Part shown: in pieces, positions 41,482 to 53,565 of the stretch
Layout: each line of letters begins with the position of its first letter
How positions within the stretch are numbered: position 1 is the stretch's first letter
Source: Deltaproteobacteria bacterium
GTDB lineage: Bacteria; Desulfobacterota; Desulfuromonadia; Desulfuromonadales; BM103
NCBI GenBank assembly: GCA_024636215.1
Contig: JAGXHL010000098.1
Span: 1-64,000, forward strand
Direction of reading: 5' to 3'
Length of the DNA: 64,000 nucleotides
Notes under the pieces: generated by a model
What the model saw: the letters and a program-made list of their open reading frames with translations, nothing else
Databases searched by the model: none
Told to the model about the DNA's origin: nothing
Translations under genes and position numbers: made by a program

Positions 41482-43430
41482 GCGCGGCAATCCTTAGCAT
41501 AGCCACTATAGCTCTCGTCCTGGTTTCACTCTGGGCGAAACAGAAGCATAGCCAGGCTGAAGAACTGCGGCAGAGCCTGATAAAAAGCGAACAACTCTGC
41601 CGGCAGCAAAAGGAGGAACTCGACAACCATCACGACCGCCAACGACAACTGGTCGAGAATGCCAACGACGCTCTGTTCATTTTTGATCAGAAGGATGGCA
41701 CCCTGATTGAAATCAACCGTATGGCGGAAGACCTGCTCGGCTACAGCCAGGGCGAGGTCACCAATTTGACTTTCAAAGTGCTCTTTTCCAGAGAACACCG
41801 CATGCGCCTGCTGCGCATGATCAGTGTCCTCGCCAAAGACGGCCACGCCGAGACCAGCGGCATCAAGTTCCGGCGCAAAGACGGCAGCCAGTTCATCGGC
41901 GAGATCAAGGCCAGAAGCGGGCGCATAGGAAAACGCCGGATCGTTTACGGTAATTTTCGGGATGTCACCCAGGCCACCAACCTGCAGCTCGAGCTGGAAC
42001 GCCATAACCTCCACCTCAGCCTGTTAAACCAGATCTCCCAGCGGGTAGCAGAAGGGCACAACCTGCCGCAGACACTGGAGATCATCCTCGACGAGGTCGT
42101 AAGAAGCTTCAATATTTCAGGGGGTGGCATTTTCCTTCTGGAACAGCGCGGCACAGAGATGAAGCTGGCTCTGCACCGCAATATTCCGGAAGATGTCGTC
42201 GCAGACCTGAACCAGATGAAACCTGGCGAAGGGCTTGCCGGCAGGGTCGTGCAAACCGCCCGTCCTCGTCATTCCACCAACCTGCAGAAGGATCATCGGC
42301 GCATCTCCAACGCGGTCCGGTCAGATAACTGGCGCGCATTTCTGGCGGTGCCGTTTATCGCAGAAGAGGAAGCGCTCGGCGTCCTCTTCGTTTTTGATCG
42401 AGGCTACAAGGTCTTCAGCCGCGAAGATATGCGTCTGACCCAGGCCATCGGCAGACAGCTCGGGCCCTTGCTGAAAAACGCAGAGCTCTTCGATGAGCTG
42501 CAGTGGCAGCACCGGCTCAACTATGCCAGCCTGCGCGAACTGGAGCGCTCACGATCGACCCTGCGCGATCATCTTGATCAGCTCGAACATCAGCATCGAA
42601 CCCTGCAGGGGCTCAACCAGATGAAGAGCGCATTTCTGTCGCTGGCCTCTCACGAACTGCGAACCCCGTTAACAACGATTCTCTCTGGAGCAGAATTCCT
42701 GCAGGGCCAAACCGAGGGAATGCTGGGCAAAAACGAAGAACGGGCCTTGCACGTGATTATACGGGCCAGTCAGCACCTCAACCGGATTGTCGATGACCTG
42801 CTTGATGCCGCCCGCCTGGAAGCAAAAACCCTTTACATTGCTCGCGAATCCTTCAATCCCATCACGATCATCAACGAACTGATCGCTGAATTCAGACCGA
42901 AATATGAAACACACAAGCTTCATCTCGTATTAGAGGAATTTCCTGACGACGCCGTCATCCGCGGAGATGCCCACCATCTCAAGCGAGCCTTTGGCCGCTT
43001 ACTGGAAAATGCCATCAAGTTTACCCCAGAAGGCGGCATGGTTCAGATTGTCGGCCGCATCCTGGAGCAGGAAAGAGTTGTCGGACTCACCGGCAAGCTG
43101 AACGCTTTCTCGGAAAGCTTTTTCGATGGGGCTCTGTCCGAAACCTACCTGCAGGTTTCCATCAGTGACAGCGGCATCGGTATCGATGAGGCCGACCAAC
43201 TGCGCATTTTTGATAAATTTCAGGAAGTTGGTGACATCTCGACACACTCAACATCCAGGGCCCAATTTGGGGGCAAGGGTGTCGGCCTGGGCCTGACTCT
43301 GGCCAAGGGGATCATAGAAACTCACGACGGTCTGGTCTGGGTGGAGAGTGCCGGGGCGGATCAAGGCAGCTGTTTCTCGGCACTTTTGCCGCTGTCCAAC
43401 CCTGATGAGGACAGATATGTCCCTGGTTAG
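41478..43430 (+). CDS. Membrane-tethered PAS-GAF sensor histidine kinase
   Basis: A 650-residue kinase: one N-terminal transmembrane helix (2-20), coiled coil (24-55), PAS (about 58-165), GAF (about 185-335), coiled coil (345-380), HisKA with H392 (FLSLASHELRTPLTT) and HATPase_c with RLLENAIKFT, DSGIGI and GVGLGLTLAKGI. GAF and PAS could sense small ligands or redox state. Coupled by ATGA to cinA and overlapping thpR at its 3' end, so it is embedded in a housekeeping operon without a cognate regulator. Confidence 0.92.
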   Translation: MSAAILSIATIALVLVSLWAKQKHSQAEELRQSLIKSEQLCRQQKEELDNHHDRQRQLVENANDALFIFDQKDGTLIEINRMAEDLLGYSQGEVTNLTFKVLFSREHRMRLLRMISVLAKDGHAETSGIKFRRKDGSQFIGEIKARSGRIGKRRIVYGNFRDVTQATNLQLELERHNLHLSLLNQISQRVAEGHNLPQTLEIILDEVVRSFNISGGGIFLLEQRGTEMKLALHRNIPEDVVADLNQMKPGEGLAGRVVQTARPRHSTNLQKDHRRISNAVRSDNWRAFLAVPFIAEEEALGVLFVFDRGYKVFSREDMRLTQAIGRQLGPLLKNAELFDELQWQHRLNYASLRELERSRSTLRDHLDQLEHQHRTLQGLNQMKSAFLSLASHELRTPLTTILSGAEFLQGQTEGMLGKNEERALHVIIRASQHLNRIVDDLLDAARLEAKTLYIARESFNPITIINELIAEFRPKYETHKLHLVLEEFPDDAVIRGDAHHLKRAFGRLLENAIKFTPEGGMVQIVGRILEQERVVGLTGKLNAFSESFFDGALSETYLQVSISDSGIGIDEADQLRIFDKFQEVGDISTHSTSRAQFGGKGVGLGLTLAKGIIETHDGLVWVESAGADQGSCFSALLPLSNPDEDRYVPG

Positions 43431-44004
43431 GGCCTTTTTGGCCGTGCCCTTGCCGGAGCATCTGAAGAAAACTATCCATGACACACAAAAGGATCTGCAG
43501 GCCAGGATACCGCAGGCTCGCTGGACCCGCCTCGAGAATCTCCACCTGACCTTGCACTTCTTCGCCGAAATCGAGCAGGAAACCCTTGAAAAGTTGAAGG
43601 TTTCTATGCTATCTCTCAGTGGTTGTCAACGGCCTTTCCAGGTCGAGGTCAAAGGCCTTGGTGCTTTCCCCAACCCACATCGGCCCCGGGTCATCTGGCT
43701 CGGCCTGAAGCCACGGCATGGGCTTGACCAGCTGTACAGGAACACCGGGAAAAGCCTGCAGCAAGCAGGACTTGTGGCTGACCCTCGGCCCTTCTCTCCA
43801 CACTTGACCATCGCTCGGTTGCGAGGAGGCCAACCTGACCTGACAGCCCTTTTCAGTTCATTTCGGCAAGAGACGATTGGCCGGTTGCCCCTTGACCGGT
43901 TGATCCTTTACGAAAGTCGCCTGCGCCCTGACGGGGCAGAGCATATTCCTTTATTGACGGTGAATCTTGATGACGAAAACATTGATAGGCCCTATGCAAC
44001 TTAA
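43417..44004 (+). CDS. thpR: RNA 2',3'-cyclic phosphodiesterase (2H family)
   Basis: A 195-residue 2H phosphoesterase with both catalytic HxT motifs, HLTLHFF (about residue 46) and HLTIARL (about 129), and the opening VRAFLAVPLPEHLKK. Homologues hydrolyse 2',3'-cyclic phosphate RNA ends; the E. coli protein was once called a 2'-5' RNA ligase. The ATG at 43417 with GAGGA upstream is chosen; it overlaps the kinase by 14 bp. recA follows after 42 bp. Confidence 0.92.
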   Translation: MSLVRAFLAVPLPEHLKKTIHDTQKDLQARIPQARWTRLENLHLTLHFFAEIEQETLEKLKVSMLSLSGCQRPFQVEVKGLGAFPNPHRPRVIWLGLKPRHGLDQLYRNTGKSLQQAGLVADPRPFSPHLTIARLRGGQPDLTALFSSFRQETIGRLPLDRLILYESRLRPDGAEHIPLLTVNLDDENIDRPYAT

Positions 44005-44046
44005 CATTTTTATGGCGGGCAATGCCCCTGCAAGGAGGGAACACTG

Positions 44047-45069
44047 ATGGCTGAGAGTGATCGCAACAGAGCTATCGACCTGGCCATGGGCCAGATTGAA
44101 AAACAGTTCGGCAAGGGCAGCATCATGCGCCTTGGCGAGGACGCCGTGCTGCCGGATGTCAAATCCATTTCAACCGGCGCCTTGAGCCTGGATATCGCCC
44201 TCGGTATTGGTGGTGTCCCCTGCGGCAGGATTGTCGAGGTTTACGGCCCTGAGTCCTCCGGCAAAACAACCCTGGCCCTGCACATCGCTGCAGAAGCACA
44301 GAGAAAAGGTGGCGTCGCCGCTTTTATCGATGCTGAGCATGCCCTGGACGTCCACTACGCCAAAAAGCTCGGTGTCAACACCGATGAACTCCTGATCTCC
44401 CAACCGGACACCGGCGAACAGGCCCTTGAGATTGTCGAAGTCCTGGTTCGCAGCGGTGCCATTGACGTTCTGATCATCGACTCGGTGGCCGCCCTGGTGC
44501 CCCGTGCCGAGATAGAAGGCGAGATGGGTGATTCGCACATGGGTCTGCAAGCCCGGCTCATGTCGCAAGCACTTCGTAAACTCACCGGAACCATCAGCAA
44601 GTCGAACTGTTGCGTCATCTTCATCAACCAGATCCGTATGAAGATCGGCGTCATGTTCGGCAACCCGGAAACCACCACGGGCGGCAACGCTTTGAAATTC
44701 TACGCGTCGGTACGCATGGACATTCGCCGCATCGCATCGCTCAAGCAGGGGCAGGATGCCATCGGCAACCGCACCCGGGTCAAGGTCGTCAAGAACAAGG
44801 TGGCGCCGCCGTTTAAAGAAGCCGAATTCGACATCATGTACGGCACCGGCATCTCAAAAGAAGGCGATCTGGTCGACCTGGGCGTCGAATGTAATGTTGT
44901 CGAGAAAAGCGGCTCCTGGTTCTCCTACGGGGAAGAACGCATCGGTCAGGGTCGAGAAAACGCGAAAAAGTTTCTGATAGAACACCCGGAGACAGCGGCC
45001 GACATCGAGACAAAGGTTCTCGAACATTTCGGTCTTAAGCCTGCAGGCAAACCGCCTGAAGGAGAATAA
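44047..45069 (+). CDS. recA: Recombinase RecA
   Basis: The 340-residue strand-exchange ATPase. Walker [14 protein letters not shown] near 66, the catalytic-glutamate region FIDAEHALD, loop L1 [20 protein letters not shown] and L2 [27 protein letters not shown] are complete. A strong GGAGGG site precedes the ATG. I see no obvious LexA operator in the 42-bp gap, so transcription may come from further upstream. recX, the RecA modulator, lies two genes downstream after pilT. Confidence 0.98.
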   Translation: MAESDRNRAIDLAMGQIEKQFGKGSIMRLGEDAVLPDVKSISTGALSLDIALGIGGVPCGRIVEVYGPESSGKTTLALHIAAEAQRKGGVAAFIDAEHALDVHYAKKLGVNTDELLISQPDTGEQALEIVEVLVRSGAIDVLIIDSVAALVPRAEIEGEMGDSHMGLQARLMSQALRKLTGTISKSNCCVIFINQIRMKIGVMFGNPETTTGGNALKFYASVRMDIRRIASLKQGQDAIGNRTRVKVVKNKVAPPFKEAEFDIMYGTGISKEGDLVDLGVECNVVEKSGSWFSYGEERIGQGRENAKKFLIEHPETAADIETKVLEHFGLKPAGKPPEGE

Positions 45070-45072
45070 GTC

Positions 45073-46200
45073 ATGGAACTCAATGAAATCTTGTCCGTTG
45101 GCCTGAAATCAGGGGCCTCCGACATCCACCTCAAAGCCGGTCTGCCGCCGATTTATCGTATCGACGGCACCCTGCGACCTCTGCCGAAAGCTCCGCGGAT
45201 CAGCCCGGAGCAGACCGAACAGATCACGGCAGAGATCATGAACGACATGCAGCGGGAGCGCTTTGAAACATCTTATGAATGTGACCTGGCCTACGGTGTC
45301 CCCGGCCTGGGACGCTTTCGCGTCAACGCATTTACCCAACGCGGCTCGATTTCACTGGTTTTCCGTGCTATTCCTTTCGACATAAAGAGTCTCGACGATC
45401 TGATGTTGCCACCGGTCATTAAAAAAATGGCCATGGCTCAACGGGGTCTGATCCTGGTCACCGGAGCCACCGGTTCCGGTAAATCAACCACACTGGCGGC
45501 GGTCATCGACTATATCAACGCCAACCGCAAGTCGCATATCGTAACAATCGAGGACCCGATCGAATTTCTGCATCGTGACAAAAAGAGCATTATCAACCAG
45601 CGTGAAGTCGGTTCGGACACCAAAGGCTTTGAACCGGCCCTGAAATCTGCACTGCGTCAAGACCCCGACGTCATTCTGGTCGGTGAGATGCGCGACCATG
45701 AGACGATTGAGACGGCACTCATGGCGGCCGAAACCGGTCACCTGGTTCTCTCAACCCTGCATACTATCGATGCCACAGAAACAGTCAACCGCATCATCTC
45801 GGTATTCCCGCCGTTCCAACAACGCCAGATGCGGATTCAACTGGCAGCGGTGCTGCGTGGCGTCATCTCCATGCGCCTGGTGCCAAGGCTTGACGGCAAG
45901 GGACGTGCCCCGGCCGTTGAGGTTATGGTGGCGTCAGCCAGAGTCCGCCAGATGATCGACGACAAGGAGCTCACCAAATCACTGCCTGAAGCCATTCAAC
46001 AAGGCTTTGAATCCTACGGTATGCAGACCTTTGACCAGTCGCTGATGGGCCTGCTCAAAAACAAGACGATCAGCTTCGAAGAAGCCTTACGCCAGTGTTC
46101 CAACCCGGATGACTTCAAGCTTAAAATGTCCGGCGTCTCGTCAACTTCGGACCTTTCATGGGATGCTTTCGACGGGACTGACGACCAAGGTGACACCTAG
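45073..46200 (+). CDS. pilT: Type IV pilus retraction ATPase PilT
   Basis: A 375-residue hexameric ATPase that powers pilus retraction. Landmarks: GASDIHLKAGLPPIYRIDG (N-domain), Walker A GATGSGKSTTL, VTIEDPIEFLH, the Walker B/His-box region ALRQDPDVILVGEMRDHET and HLVLSTLHTIDA, plus the C-terminal retraction motif, here AIQQG (canonical AIRNLIRE is not evident). It starts 3 bp after recA with GGAG upstream, an uncommon placement between recA and recX. Other pilus genes are not in the window. Confidence 0.95.
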   Translation: MELNEILSVGLKSGASDIHLKAGLPPIYRIDGTLRPLPKAPRISPEQTEQITAEIMNDMQRERFETSYECDLAYGVPGLGRFRVNAFTQRGSISLVFRAIPFDIKSLDDLMLPPVIKKMAMAQRGLILVTGATGSGKSTTLAAVIDYINANRKSHIVTIEDPIEFLHRDKKSIINQREVGSDTKGFEPALKSALRQDPDVILVGEMRDHETIETALMAAETGHLVLSTLHTIDATETVNRIISVFPPFQQRQMRIQLAAVLRGVISMRLVPRLDGKGRAPAVEVMVASARVRQMIDDKELTKSLPEAIQQGFESYGMQTFDQSLMGLLKNKTISFEEALRQCSNPDDFKLKMSGVSSTSDLSWDAFDGTDDQGDT

Positions 46201-46696
46201 AGCTAGCAAGCCACCGGAGCACAGCGACCCATGGCCGGCGGCGCTGCGCATCTTGACCCGCCGCGACTACAGCCAGGCGGAATTGCGTCAGCGACTGCTT
46301 GATAAAGGCTTTGACCCGACAGCTATCGACGCCGCATTACAACGCTGCCTTGAACTGGGCTATCTCGACGATGCCCGTTACGCCCTGAACCGGGCGACCA
46401 GTTTAATGAACCAGGGTCGCGCAGTCGGCAAGCGAATTCTGCTGGATTTGCGCCAGCATGGCATTAACGAAGAAACCGCCACCCGGGCGCTGCAACAGGC
46501 CCGCGAGGCCTGTGATGAAGATCAACTCCTGGCAAGTCTTCTGCAACGACGCTTTGCCCATTTCAACTACGACGCGGCGCCGGCCAAAGAACGGCGGCGG
46601 GTTGTGCATTTTCTCCAGCGGCGCGGTTTCACAATCGACCGCATCATGGCTCAACTGACTCGGAAAGGCTTGGAAACGCACGATGAAAACCGGTAG
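46163..46696 (+). CDS. recX: Regulatory protein RecX
   Basis: A three-helix-repeat protein that inhibits RecA filament extension. The phrases [58 protein letters not shown] and [17 protein letters not shown] are the three tandem RecX repeats. About 177 residues from ATG 46163; a GTG at 46190 would give 168, and neither has a clear ribosome site, so the N-terminus is uncertain. It overlaps pilT by 38 bp and alaS by 14 bp. Confidence 0.9.
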   Translation: MLSTGLTTKVTPRASKPPEHSDPWPAALRILTRRDYSQAELRQRLLDKGFDPTAIDAALQRCLELGYLDDARYALNRATSLMNQGRAVGKRILLDLRQHGINEETATRALQQAREACDEDQLLASLLQRRFAHFNYDAAPAKERRRVVHFLQRRGFTIDRIMAQLTRKGLETHDENR

Positions 46697-49319
46697 CGAA
46701 ATACGTCAGCTTTTTTTGAAATTTTTTGAAGATCGGGGCCACACCCTTGTCGCGTCTTCTTCTCTGGTGCCGCACAAGGATCCGACCCTGCTGTTTACCA
46801 ACGCCGGCATGAACCAGTTCAAGGGCTGCTTCCTCGGTCAGGAGAAACGCAGCTACCTCCGGGCCGCCTCTTCACAGAAGTGCGTGCGGGCGGGCGGCAA
46901 GCACAACGACCTGGAGAATGTCGGCCGCACCGCCCGACATCACACCTTTTTCGAAATGCTCGGCAATTTTTCCTTCGGCGATTATTTCAAGAAGGAAGCA
47001 ATCGCCTACGCCTGGGAGTTTCTCACCGTCGACATGGCGATCGACAAGGAGCGCCTGTACGTCTCGGTTTATACCGACGATGACGAAGCCGCCGATATCT
47101 GGTTTGAGCAGGAAGGCGTGCCCCGCGAGCGGATTTTCCGCTTCGAGGAAGACAACTTCTGGTCGATGGGCGACACCGGCCCCTGCGGCCCCTGCTCGGA
47201 AATTTTTTATGACAACGGCCCCGAGATTGGCTGCGATGCCCCGGACTGCACCGTCGGTTGCGATTGCGACCGTTACATGGAGATCTGGAACAACGTCTTC
47301 ATGCAGTTCGACCGCCAGGCCGACGGTGAGCTGGTGCCGCTGCCAAAACCGGCCGTCGATACCGGCATGGGTCTGGAAAGAATCACAACGGTCATGCAGG
47401 GCGTACAGTCAAACTACGACACCGATCTGCTCCGCGACATTATCGGCTACATTGAAAAGCTGTCCGGCAAAAGCTACGGTGACCAACTCGAAGACGATGT
47501 CTCCATGCGGGTTATGGCCGACCACAGCCGCGCCACGGCTTTCCTGATCGCCGATGGCGTCATGCCGAGCAATGAAGGGCGAGGTTATGTCTTGCGCCGG
47601 ATCATGCGTCGTGCCATGCGTCACGCCAAGATGCTCGGCTTTGCCGACCCGGTCCTCTATAAAACGGCGACATTCGTCCTCGACTTCATGGCCGCGGCCT
47701 ACCCGCAGGAAGCCGAACGCAAGAGCTTTGTCGCCAGGATTGTCGAGAAGGAGGAAGAGCGCTTCATCCAGACTCTCGATAACGGCCTGCGCATACTCAA
47801 TGAACAGGTTGATATCCTGCGCAGCCAGCAGTCGACAGTCATCCCCGGTGAAGTCCTGTTCAAGCTTTATGACACCTACGGCTTCCCCACCGATCTGACC
47901 GCCGACATCGTTGAGGCTGACGGCTTCAGCATTGATGAACCAGGCTTCGAACGCTGCATGGAAGAGCAGCGCAGGAAAGCCCGGGAACACTGGAAGGGCT
48001 CCGGCGAAGAAGTGGTCGAGAGCATTTATCGTGAACTGTTTGAGCAGTACGGCGCCGTGCAATTCATCGGCTATAGCGAGATGCAGGCAGACAGCAAGGT
48101 TGTCGCGCTGCTCCATGATGGCGAGCAGGTCAGCCAGGCCAGAGCCGGTGAGCAGGTCGAAATCATCACCGAAACGACACCCTTTTACGGCGAGTCCGGC
48201 GGTCAGACCGGAGACCTCGGCAGCATCAGCGCAGAGGGTCTTAACATCGACATCACCGAGACCAAAAAACCGCTGCCGGAGATGATCGTGCATGTCGGCA
48301 AAGTCCTGCAAGGCACGCTGGAGATCGGCCAGGCAGTGCAGCTCTGCGTCGATACCGAGGCTCGCCAGGCCACCGCTCTGAATCACACTGCGACGCACAT
48401 CCTGCATGCCGTGCTGGTCGAAGTCCTCGGTGACCATGTCAAGCAGGCAGGCTCTCTGGTGGGCCCCGAGCGGCTGCGTTTCGACTTCAGTCATTTCACC
48501 GCCATCAACCATGCAGAGCTGAGACGCATCGAAGCTGAGGTCAATCGACGTATCCGTGAAAACCGTTCCGTAGAAACCCGTGAGATGTCAGCTGATGAAG
48601 CCATTGCCGCCGGCGCAACAGCACTCTTCGGCGAAAAATACGGCGACCGGGTCCGGGTCGTCAACATGGGTGATTTCAGCATGGAACTCTGTGGTGGCAC
48701 CCACACGGCCGCAGCCGGCGACATTGGTCTGTTTAAAATCATTCAGGAGACCGGCATTGCCGCCGGGGTACGTCGTATCGAAGCGGCAACCGGAAAGCGC
48801 GCGCTTGACCTGGTTCAGCAGCAGGATGACAGCCTCCTGCGCATGGCCGGCCTGGTGAAAAGTGACCGCCCGCAACTGGAAAACCGCCTGGCAAAGATGG
48901 TGGAACGCCAGAAGGAGCTGGAGCGCGAGCTGTCAACCCTGGAAAGCCGTCTGAAGGCCGGCCAGGCTGATGACATCATGAGTAAGGTCGAAGAGATCGG
49001 CGAGGTCAAGCTGTTGGCCGCTGAAGTCGAGTCCACAGACGGCAAAGGCTTGCGGGAGATGGCGGACAAGCTTCGCGACAAACTCGGGTCCGGAGTGATC
49101 GCCATCGGCTGTCCCCACCAAGGCAAGGTGAACCTGCTGGTTGCTGTCACCGCCGATTTGACCAAAAAGCTGCATGCCGGCAAGCTGGTCGCTGCCCTCG
49201 CGGAAGAGGTTGGTGGTCGTGGTGGTGGCCGAGCGGACCTCGCCCAGGCCGGTGGCAGCCAACCGGAGAAACTGACTGTGGCACTAAGCAAGGTTGCGGA
49301 ACTGGTGCGCAGCGCATAA
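46683..49319 (+). CDS. alaS: Alanyl-tRNA synthetase
   Basis: The 878-residue class II synthetase charging tRNA-Ala. The catalytic core carries [22 protein letters not shown] and [18 protein letters not shown]; the tRNA-recognition part RPDHSRA-like [30 protein letters not shown]; the editing domain [13 protein letters not shown] with the zinc ligand motif [13 protein letters not shown]; and a C-terminal DHHA1 region with [12 protein letters not shown]. All domains are present. It overlaps recX. Confidence 0.97.
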   Translation: MKTGSEIRQLFLKFFEDRGHTLVASSSLVPHKDPTLLFTNAGMNQFKGCFLGQEKRSYLRAASSQKCVRAGGKHNDLENVGRTARHHTFFEMLGNFSFGDYFKKEAIAYAWEFLTVDMAIDKERLYVSVYTDDDEAADIWFEQEGVPRERIFRFEEDNFWSMGDTGPCGPCSEIFYDNGPEIGCDAPDCTVGCDCDRYMEIWNNVFMQFDRQADGELVPLPKPAVDTGMGLERITTVMQGVQSNYDTDLLRDIIGYIEKLSGKSYGDQLEDDVSMRVMADHSRATAFLIADGVMPSNEGRGYVLRRIMRRAMRHAKMLGFADPVLYKTATFVLDFMAAAYPQEAERKSFVARIVEKEEERFIQTLDNGLRILNEQVDILRSQQSTVIPGEVLFKLYDTYGFPTDLTADIVEADGFSIDEPGFERCMEEQRRKAREHWKGSGEEVVESIYRELFEQYGAVQFIGYSEMQADSKVVALLHDGEQVSQARAGEQVEIITETTPFYGESGGQTGDLGSISAEGLNIDITETKKPLPEMIVHVGKVLQGTLEIGQAVQLCVDTEARQATALNHTATHILHAVLVEVLGDHVKQAGSLVGPERLRFDFSHFTAINHAELRRIEAEVNRRIRENRSVETREMSADEAIAAGATALFGEKYGDRVRVVNMGDFSMELCGGTHTAAAGDIGLFKIIQETGIAAGVRRIEAATGKRALDLVQQQDDSLLRMAGLVKSDRPQLENRLAKMVERQKELERELSTLESRLKAGQADDIMSKVEEIGEVKLLAAEVESTDGKGLREMADKLRDKLGSGVIAIGCPHQGKVNLLVAVTADLTKKLHAGKLVAALAEEVGGRGGGRADLAQAGGSQPEKLTVALSKVAELVRSA

Positions 49320-49338
49320 ACTCAAGAAGAGACCAAGC

Positions 49339-49430
49339 CAGGAGGCTGTCAGAGTATCCAGACCGAAGCGAAAATCTGGGACAAACGGCCGAATTTGCAG
49401 CCGGCTCGTGGATAGCCCTACCGCCTGCCA
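49339..49430. repeat. Foldback element, family B, degenerate copy
   Basis: The segment GGAGGCTGTCAGAGTATCC ... CCGAAGCGAAAATCTGGG ... GGATAGCCCTACCGCCTGCC follows the same order as 6277-6443 with a shorter middle. It lies between alaS and the receiver-kinase gene. Confidence 0.75.
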
Positions 49431-49451
49431 GTGCCAGATTGCGGAGCCATC

Positions 49452-50594
49452 ATGAGACTGGAAGCACGCGAACAAGCAGAACTGCTTCAGCAAGAGGACA
49501 AGCCGAGTATCCTCATTGTCGACGATGAAGAGATCATTCGCGACCTCTGTGCCCGGGCGCTCAAAGATTACCGTATCCTTCAAGCCCAGAATGGCCATGA
49601 TGCCCTGAAGATCATGGAGGGCCAGGAGGTTGACCTGGTCCTGGCCGACATCATGATGCCTATCATGAATGGCCTTGATCTGCTCTTGCAGGTCAAGGAG
49701 CGTGACCCCTCCCAGCTGGTCATCGTCATGACCGGCTACGCAGACAAGGACATTATTCTGCGTGCTCTCAAAGCTCATGCAGACGACTTTATTCAAAAAC
49801 CAATCAATCTTCTGCAACTCAAGACAACGATCAGCAAGGCCCTCGAGAAAAAAGCTCTGCATCGTGAGCTGATGCAGTTGAAGCAGCTTGATCGCAGCAA
49901 GTCTGATTTTCTCGGCCTGATTTCCCACAAGTTACGGACCCCGACAACCTCTATCTCCCTCTTCATCCAGAACCTCGCCAGCGGCGTTGTCGACACCGAA
50001 GAAGCGGGCTTTGCTGAAACGCTCAAGGCCATTCAGGAAGAATCGAATTATCTCGCTTACCTGATTCAGGATCTTCTCTACTACAGTGACATTATTCTCC
50101 AGGACAATCTGGGCAAGGCAACGGCAGAGGATCTGAAGGAAATCGCCATGAGCATGGTGGCAGAAAAGCGTTCAGCAATCGAGCATAAGGAGCTGACCCT
50201 CAAGTGCAGACTGGCCGGCAGTTGGCCAGCTGTGATGATCGATCGTCGCCGGATTGCTTTTGCCCTCAATGCGCTCTTTGACAACGCCATAAAATTCACT
50301 CCGCAAGGTGGTGAAATCACTCTCACCGGAGAGATCAGAGAAGAGGAGCTCAGCCTGACGATTACCGACAACGGCCCCGGAATCAGCCAGGAAGAAGCGG
50401 CCAAGGTCTTCGAAAAATTTTATCAGATCGACCCGAATCGGACTGGCCAGATCCGCGGTTTTGGGCTGGGGCTTTTTTACGCCCGTCAATTCATCCGCGA
50501 CCATGGCGGCTCCATTCATCTGCAGACGGCACCGGGCAAAGGCACAGCTGCCACGATCCAACTACCGAGAAAACCGTTGAAAATATCCGATTGA
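49452..50594 (+). CDS. Receiver-histidine kinase hybrid (REC first)
   Basis: A 380-residue cytoplasmic protein with the same unusual order as the one at 22.9 kb: an N-terminal receiver with D24-D25, phospho-acceptor D66 (LADIMMP) and the canonical lysine K116 (QKPI), a HisKA with H159 (LGLISHKLRTPTTS; K in place of the usual E after H), and HATPase_c (NALFDNAIKFT, DNGPGI, GFGLGLFYARQF). The likely input is phosphotransfer. CGGAG precedes the ATG. It stands between alaS and hslV, isolated by a repeat upstream. Confidence 0.92.
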   Translation: MRLEAREQAELLQQEDKPSILIVDDEEIIRDLCARALKDYRILQAQNGHDALKIMEGQEVDLVLADIMMPIMNGLDLLLQVKERDPSQLVIVMTGYADKDIILRALKAHADDFIQKPINLLQLKTTISKALEKKALHRELMQLKQLDRSKSDFLGLISHKLRTPTTSISLFIQNLASGVVDTEEAGFAETLKAIQEESNYLAYLIQDLLYYSDIILQDNLGKATAEDLKEIAMSMVAEKRSAIEHKELTLKCRLAGSWPAVMIDRRRIAFALNALFDNAIKFTPQGGEITLTGEIREEELSLTITDNGPGISQEEAAKVFEKFYQIDPNRTGQIRGFGLGLFYARQFIRDHGGSIHLQTAPGKGTAATIQLPRKPLKISD

Positions 50595-50727
50595 CAGAAG
50601 AACGTCGCCTCGTGTCAGCCCTGATCTGCTGTTTGATACTTCGACGAAGCCGGCTCCAGTCAAGTTTTTGTCCTTTTTTATCAGCCACTTCCACCTTGAC
50701 ATCTTGCTTGACTGCAGGCATTTTGCT

Positions 50728-50755
50728 TTGTCTGTTCATGTGCTTATGTTATATT
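50728..50755 (+). promoter_or_regulatory. Candidate hslVU promoter
   Basis: TTGTCT (50728-50733) and TATATT (50750-50755) with a 16-bp spacer, about 50 bp before hslV in an A/T-rich patch. No obvious heat-shock sigma consensus was seen. Confidence 0.4.
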
Positions 50756-50803
50756 TTTAATATTTTTCGCTGATTTCAGGCAAGTTTCGGCAAGGGGCAT
50801 AAA

Positions 50804-51334
50804 ATGTTCAAAGGCACAACCATTCTTTGCGTCAGACGGGGAAGCGAGGTCGCGATGGCCGGTGATGGTCAGGTCAGCCTCGGTAACACCATTATGAAGC
50901 ATACCGCCAGGAAGTTGAGGCGCATGTACAACGATCAGGTGATTGCCGGATTTGCCGGCAGTACGGCCGATGCCTTTACCCTGTTCGAAAAGTTTGAAAT
51001 CAAGCTTCAGGAGTACCGTGGCAACCTGCAACGGGCTGCCGTCGAATTGGCCAAAGAATGGCGCACTGACAAGATTCTTCGCCACCTTGAAGCCCTGTTG
51101 ATCGTTGCTGACAGCGAAGTCACCCTGGTCCTTTCAGGTGTTGGCGATGTCATCGAGCCGGAGCACGGTATCGCCGCGATCGGGTCCGGCGGCACCTTTG
51201 CACAAGCGGCGGCCCGCGCTCTGATCGGCCATACCGACTTATCCATGGCTGAGGTTGCTGAAGAATCGCTGAAGATAGCCGCCGCCATCTGTGTTTACAC
51301 CAACGACCGCATTGTTCTGGAGACCCTGACGTGA
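50804..51334 (+). CDS. hslV: ATP-dependent protease peptidase subunit HslV
   Basis: The 176-residue threonine protease of the HslUV complex. The catalytic threonine is in [20 protein letters not shown]; a short leader (MFKG) must be removed to expose it, as in some other HslV proteins. [32 protein letters not shown] and [16 protein letters not shown] are typical. The last codons overlap the GTG start of hslU (GTGA), so the pair is coupled. Confidence 0.96.
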   Translation: MFKGTTILCVRRGSEVAMAGDGQVSLGNTIMKHTARKLRRMYNDQVIAGFAGSTADAFTLFEKFEIKLQEYRGNLQRAAVELAKEWRTDKILRHLEALLIVADSEVTLVLSGVGDVIEPEHGIAAIGSGGTFAQAAARALIGHTDLSMAEVAEESLKIAAAICVYTNDRIVLETLT

Positions 51335-52656
51335 ATAACTTTACCCCGCGTGAAATCGTTTCGGAGCTCGATCGCTATATCGTCGGTCAGAACAGGGCAA
51401 AACGGGCCGTCGCGGTCGCCTTGCGTAACCGCTGGCGTCGTCAGCAGGTCGCAGCTGATCTGCGCGACGAGATTGCACCGAAAAACATCATCATGATCGG
51501 TCCGACCGGGGTGGGTAAAACCGAGATCGCCAGACGCCTGGCGCGCCTGGCCCAGGCTCCGTTTGTTAAAGTTGAAGCCAGCAAGTTCACCGAAGTCGGC
51601 TATGTCGGCCGGGATGTCGAGAGCATGGTCCGCGACCTCGTTGAACTGGCGATCCTCATGGTCAAGACCGAAGAAGCCGAGAGTCAGAGGCTTAAAGCTG
51701 AAGACCTTGCCGAGGATCGTTTGCTCGACCTCCTTCTGCCCGGCGAAAAGAACCTTGAGGACGCCAAGGACGGCAGCAGCACAACACGCGACAAGCTTCG
51801 TCGTTTGTTGCGCATGGGCGAACTCAACGAACGTATGGTCGATATCGAAACTCAGGACTCCCAGATGCCGAATATGCAGGTCTTCGGCCCTCAAGGCCCC
51901 GAAGAGATGGGCATCAACTTCAAGGAGATGTTCGGCAACCTGTTTCCCAAAAAAACCAAGAACCGGAAAATGAAAGTCTCGGAAGCCCGAGAGCTTCTGA
52001 TTGAGACGGAAGCCGAAAAACTGGTCGACATGGACAAGGTCCAGACCCTGGCCAGGGAACGTACCGAACAGAACGGCATCATTTTCATCGACGAAATTGA
52101 CAAGATCGCCAGTCGTGAAAGCGGGCACGGTCCCGAAGTCTCCCGTGAAGGCGTGCAGCGTGACATACTGCCGATCGTTGAAGGCAGCACTGTCAACACC
52201 AAATACGGCCCGGTCAAGACCGACCACATCCTCTTCATTGCCGCCGGAGCCTTTCATGTTGCCAAACCGTCGGACCTGATCCCTGAGCTGCAGGGGCGAT
52301 TCCCGATCCGGGTTGAGCTCGACAGTCTTGACGAAGCAGACTTTGTAAGGATCCTGACGGAACCGAACAACGCCCTGATCCGTCAGTACCAGGCCCTCAT
52401 GGAGACCGAAGGCATTCACCTGAAGTTCAACCAGGAGGCGATCGCAGAGATCGCTAAAACCGCGGCTTCGGTCAACGAACGGACAGAAAACATAGGTGCC
52501 CGGCGCTTGCATACGATAATGGAAACGCTGCTCGAAGAACTCTCCTTCAATGCGCCGGAGCGCCAGGATAAAAGCCTGACCATCGATGCCGCCTTTGTCC
52601 GTGAGCGCCTCGCTGAGATTGCCGAAGACGAAGATCTTTCACGTTACATCCTGTAA
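51331..52656 (+). CDS. hslU: ATP-dependent protease ATPase subunit HslU
   Basis: The 441-residue AAA+ unfoldase partner of Hsl[37 protein letters not shown] N-terminus, Walker [15 protein letters not shown], the pore loop in [19 protein letters not shown], the I-domain (about 110-235) and Walker [13 protein letters not shown]; the C-terminus ends [10 protein letters not shown], the tail that docks into HslV. GTG start overlapping hslV. argB begins 15 bp downstream, so the arginine genes may be co-transcribed with hslVU. Confidence 0.97.
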   Translation: MNNFTPREIVSELDRYIVGQNRAKRAVAVALRNRWRRQQVAADLRDEIAPKNIIMIGPTGVGKTEIARRLARLAQAPFVKVEASKFTEVGYVGRDVESMVRDLVELAILMVKTEEAESQRLKAEDLAEDRLLDLLLPGEKNLEDAKDGSSTTRDKLRRLLRMGELNERMVDIETQDSQMPNMQVFGPQGPEEMGINFKEMFGNLFPKKTKNRKMKVSEARELLIETEAEKLVDMDKVQTLARERTEQNGIIFIDEIDKIASRESGHGPEVSREGVQRDILPIVEGSTVNTKYGPVKTDHILFIAAGAFHVAKPSDLIPELQGRFPIRVELDSLDEADFVRILTEPNNALIRQYQALMETEGIHLKFNQEAIAEIAKTAASVNERTENIGARRLHTIMETLLEELSFNAPERQDKSLTIDAAFVRERLAEIAEDEDLSRYIL

Positions 52657-53562
<906 letters not shown>

Positions 53563-53565
53563 GGC

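Noticed and set aside
44005..44046. LexA operator ahead of recA
   Set aside because: No palindromic SOS-box-like sequence is visible in this short gap.
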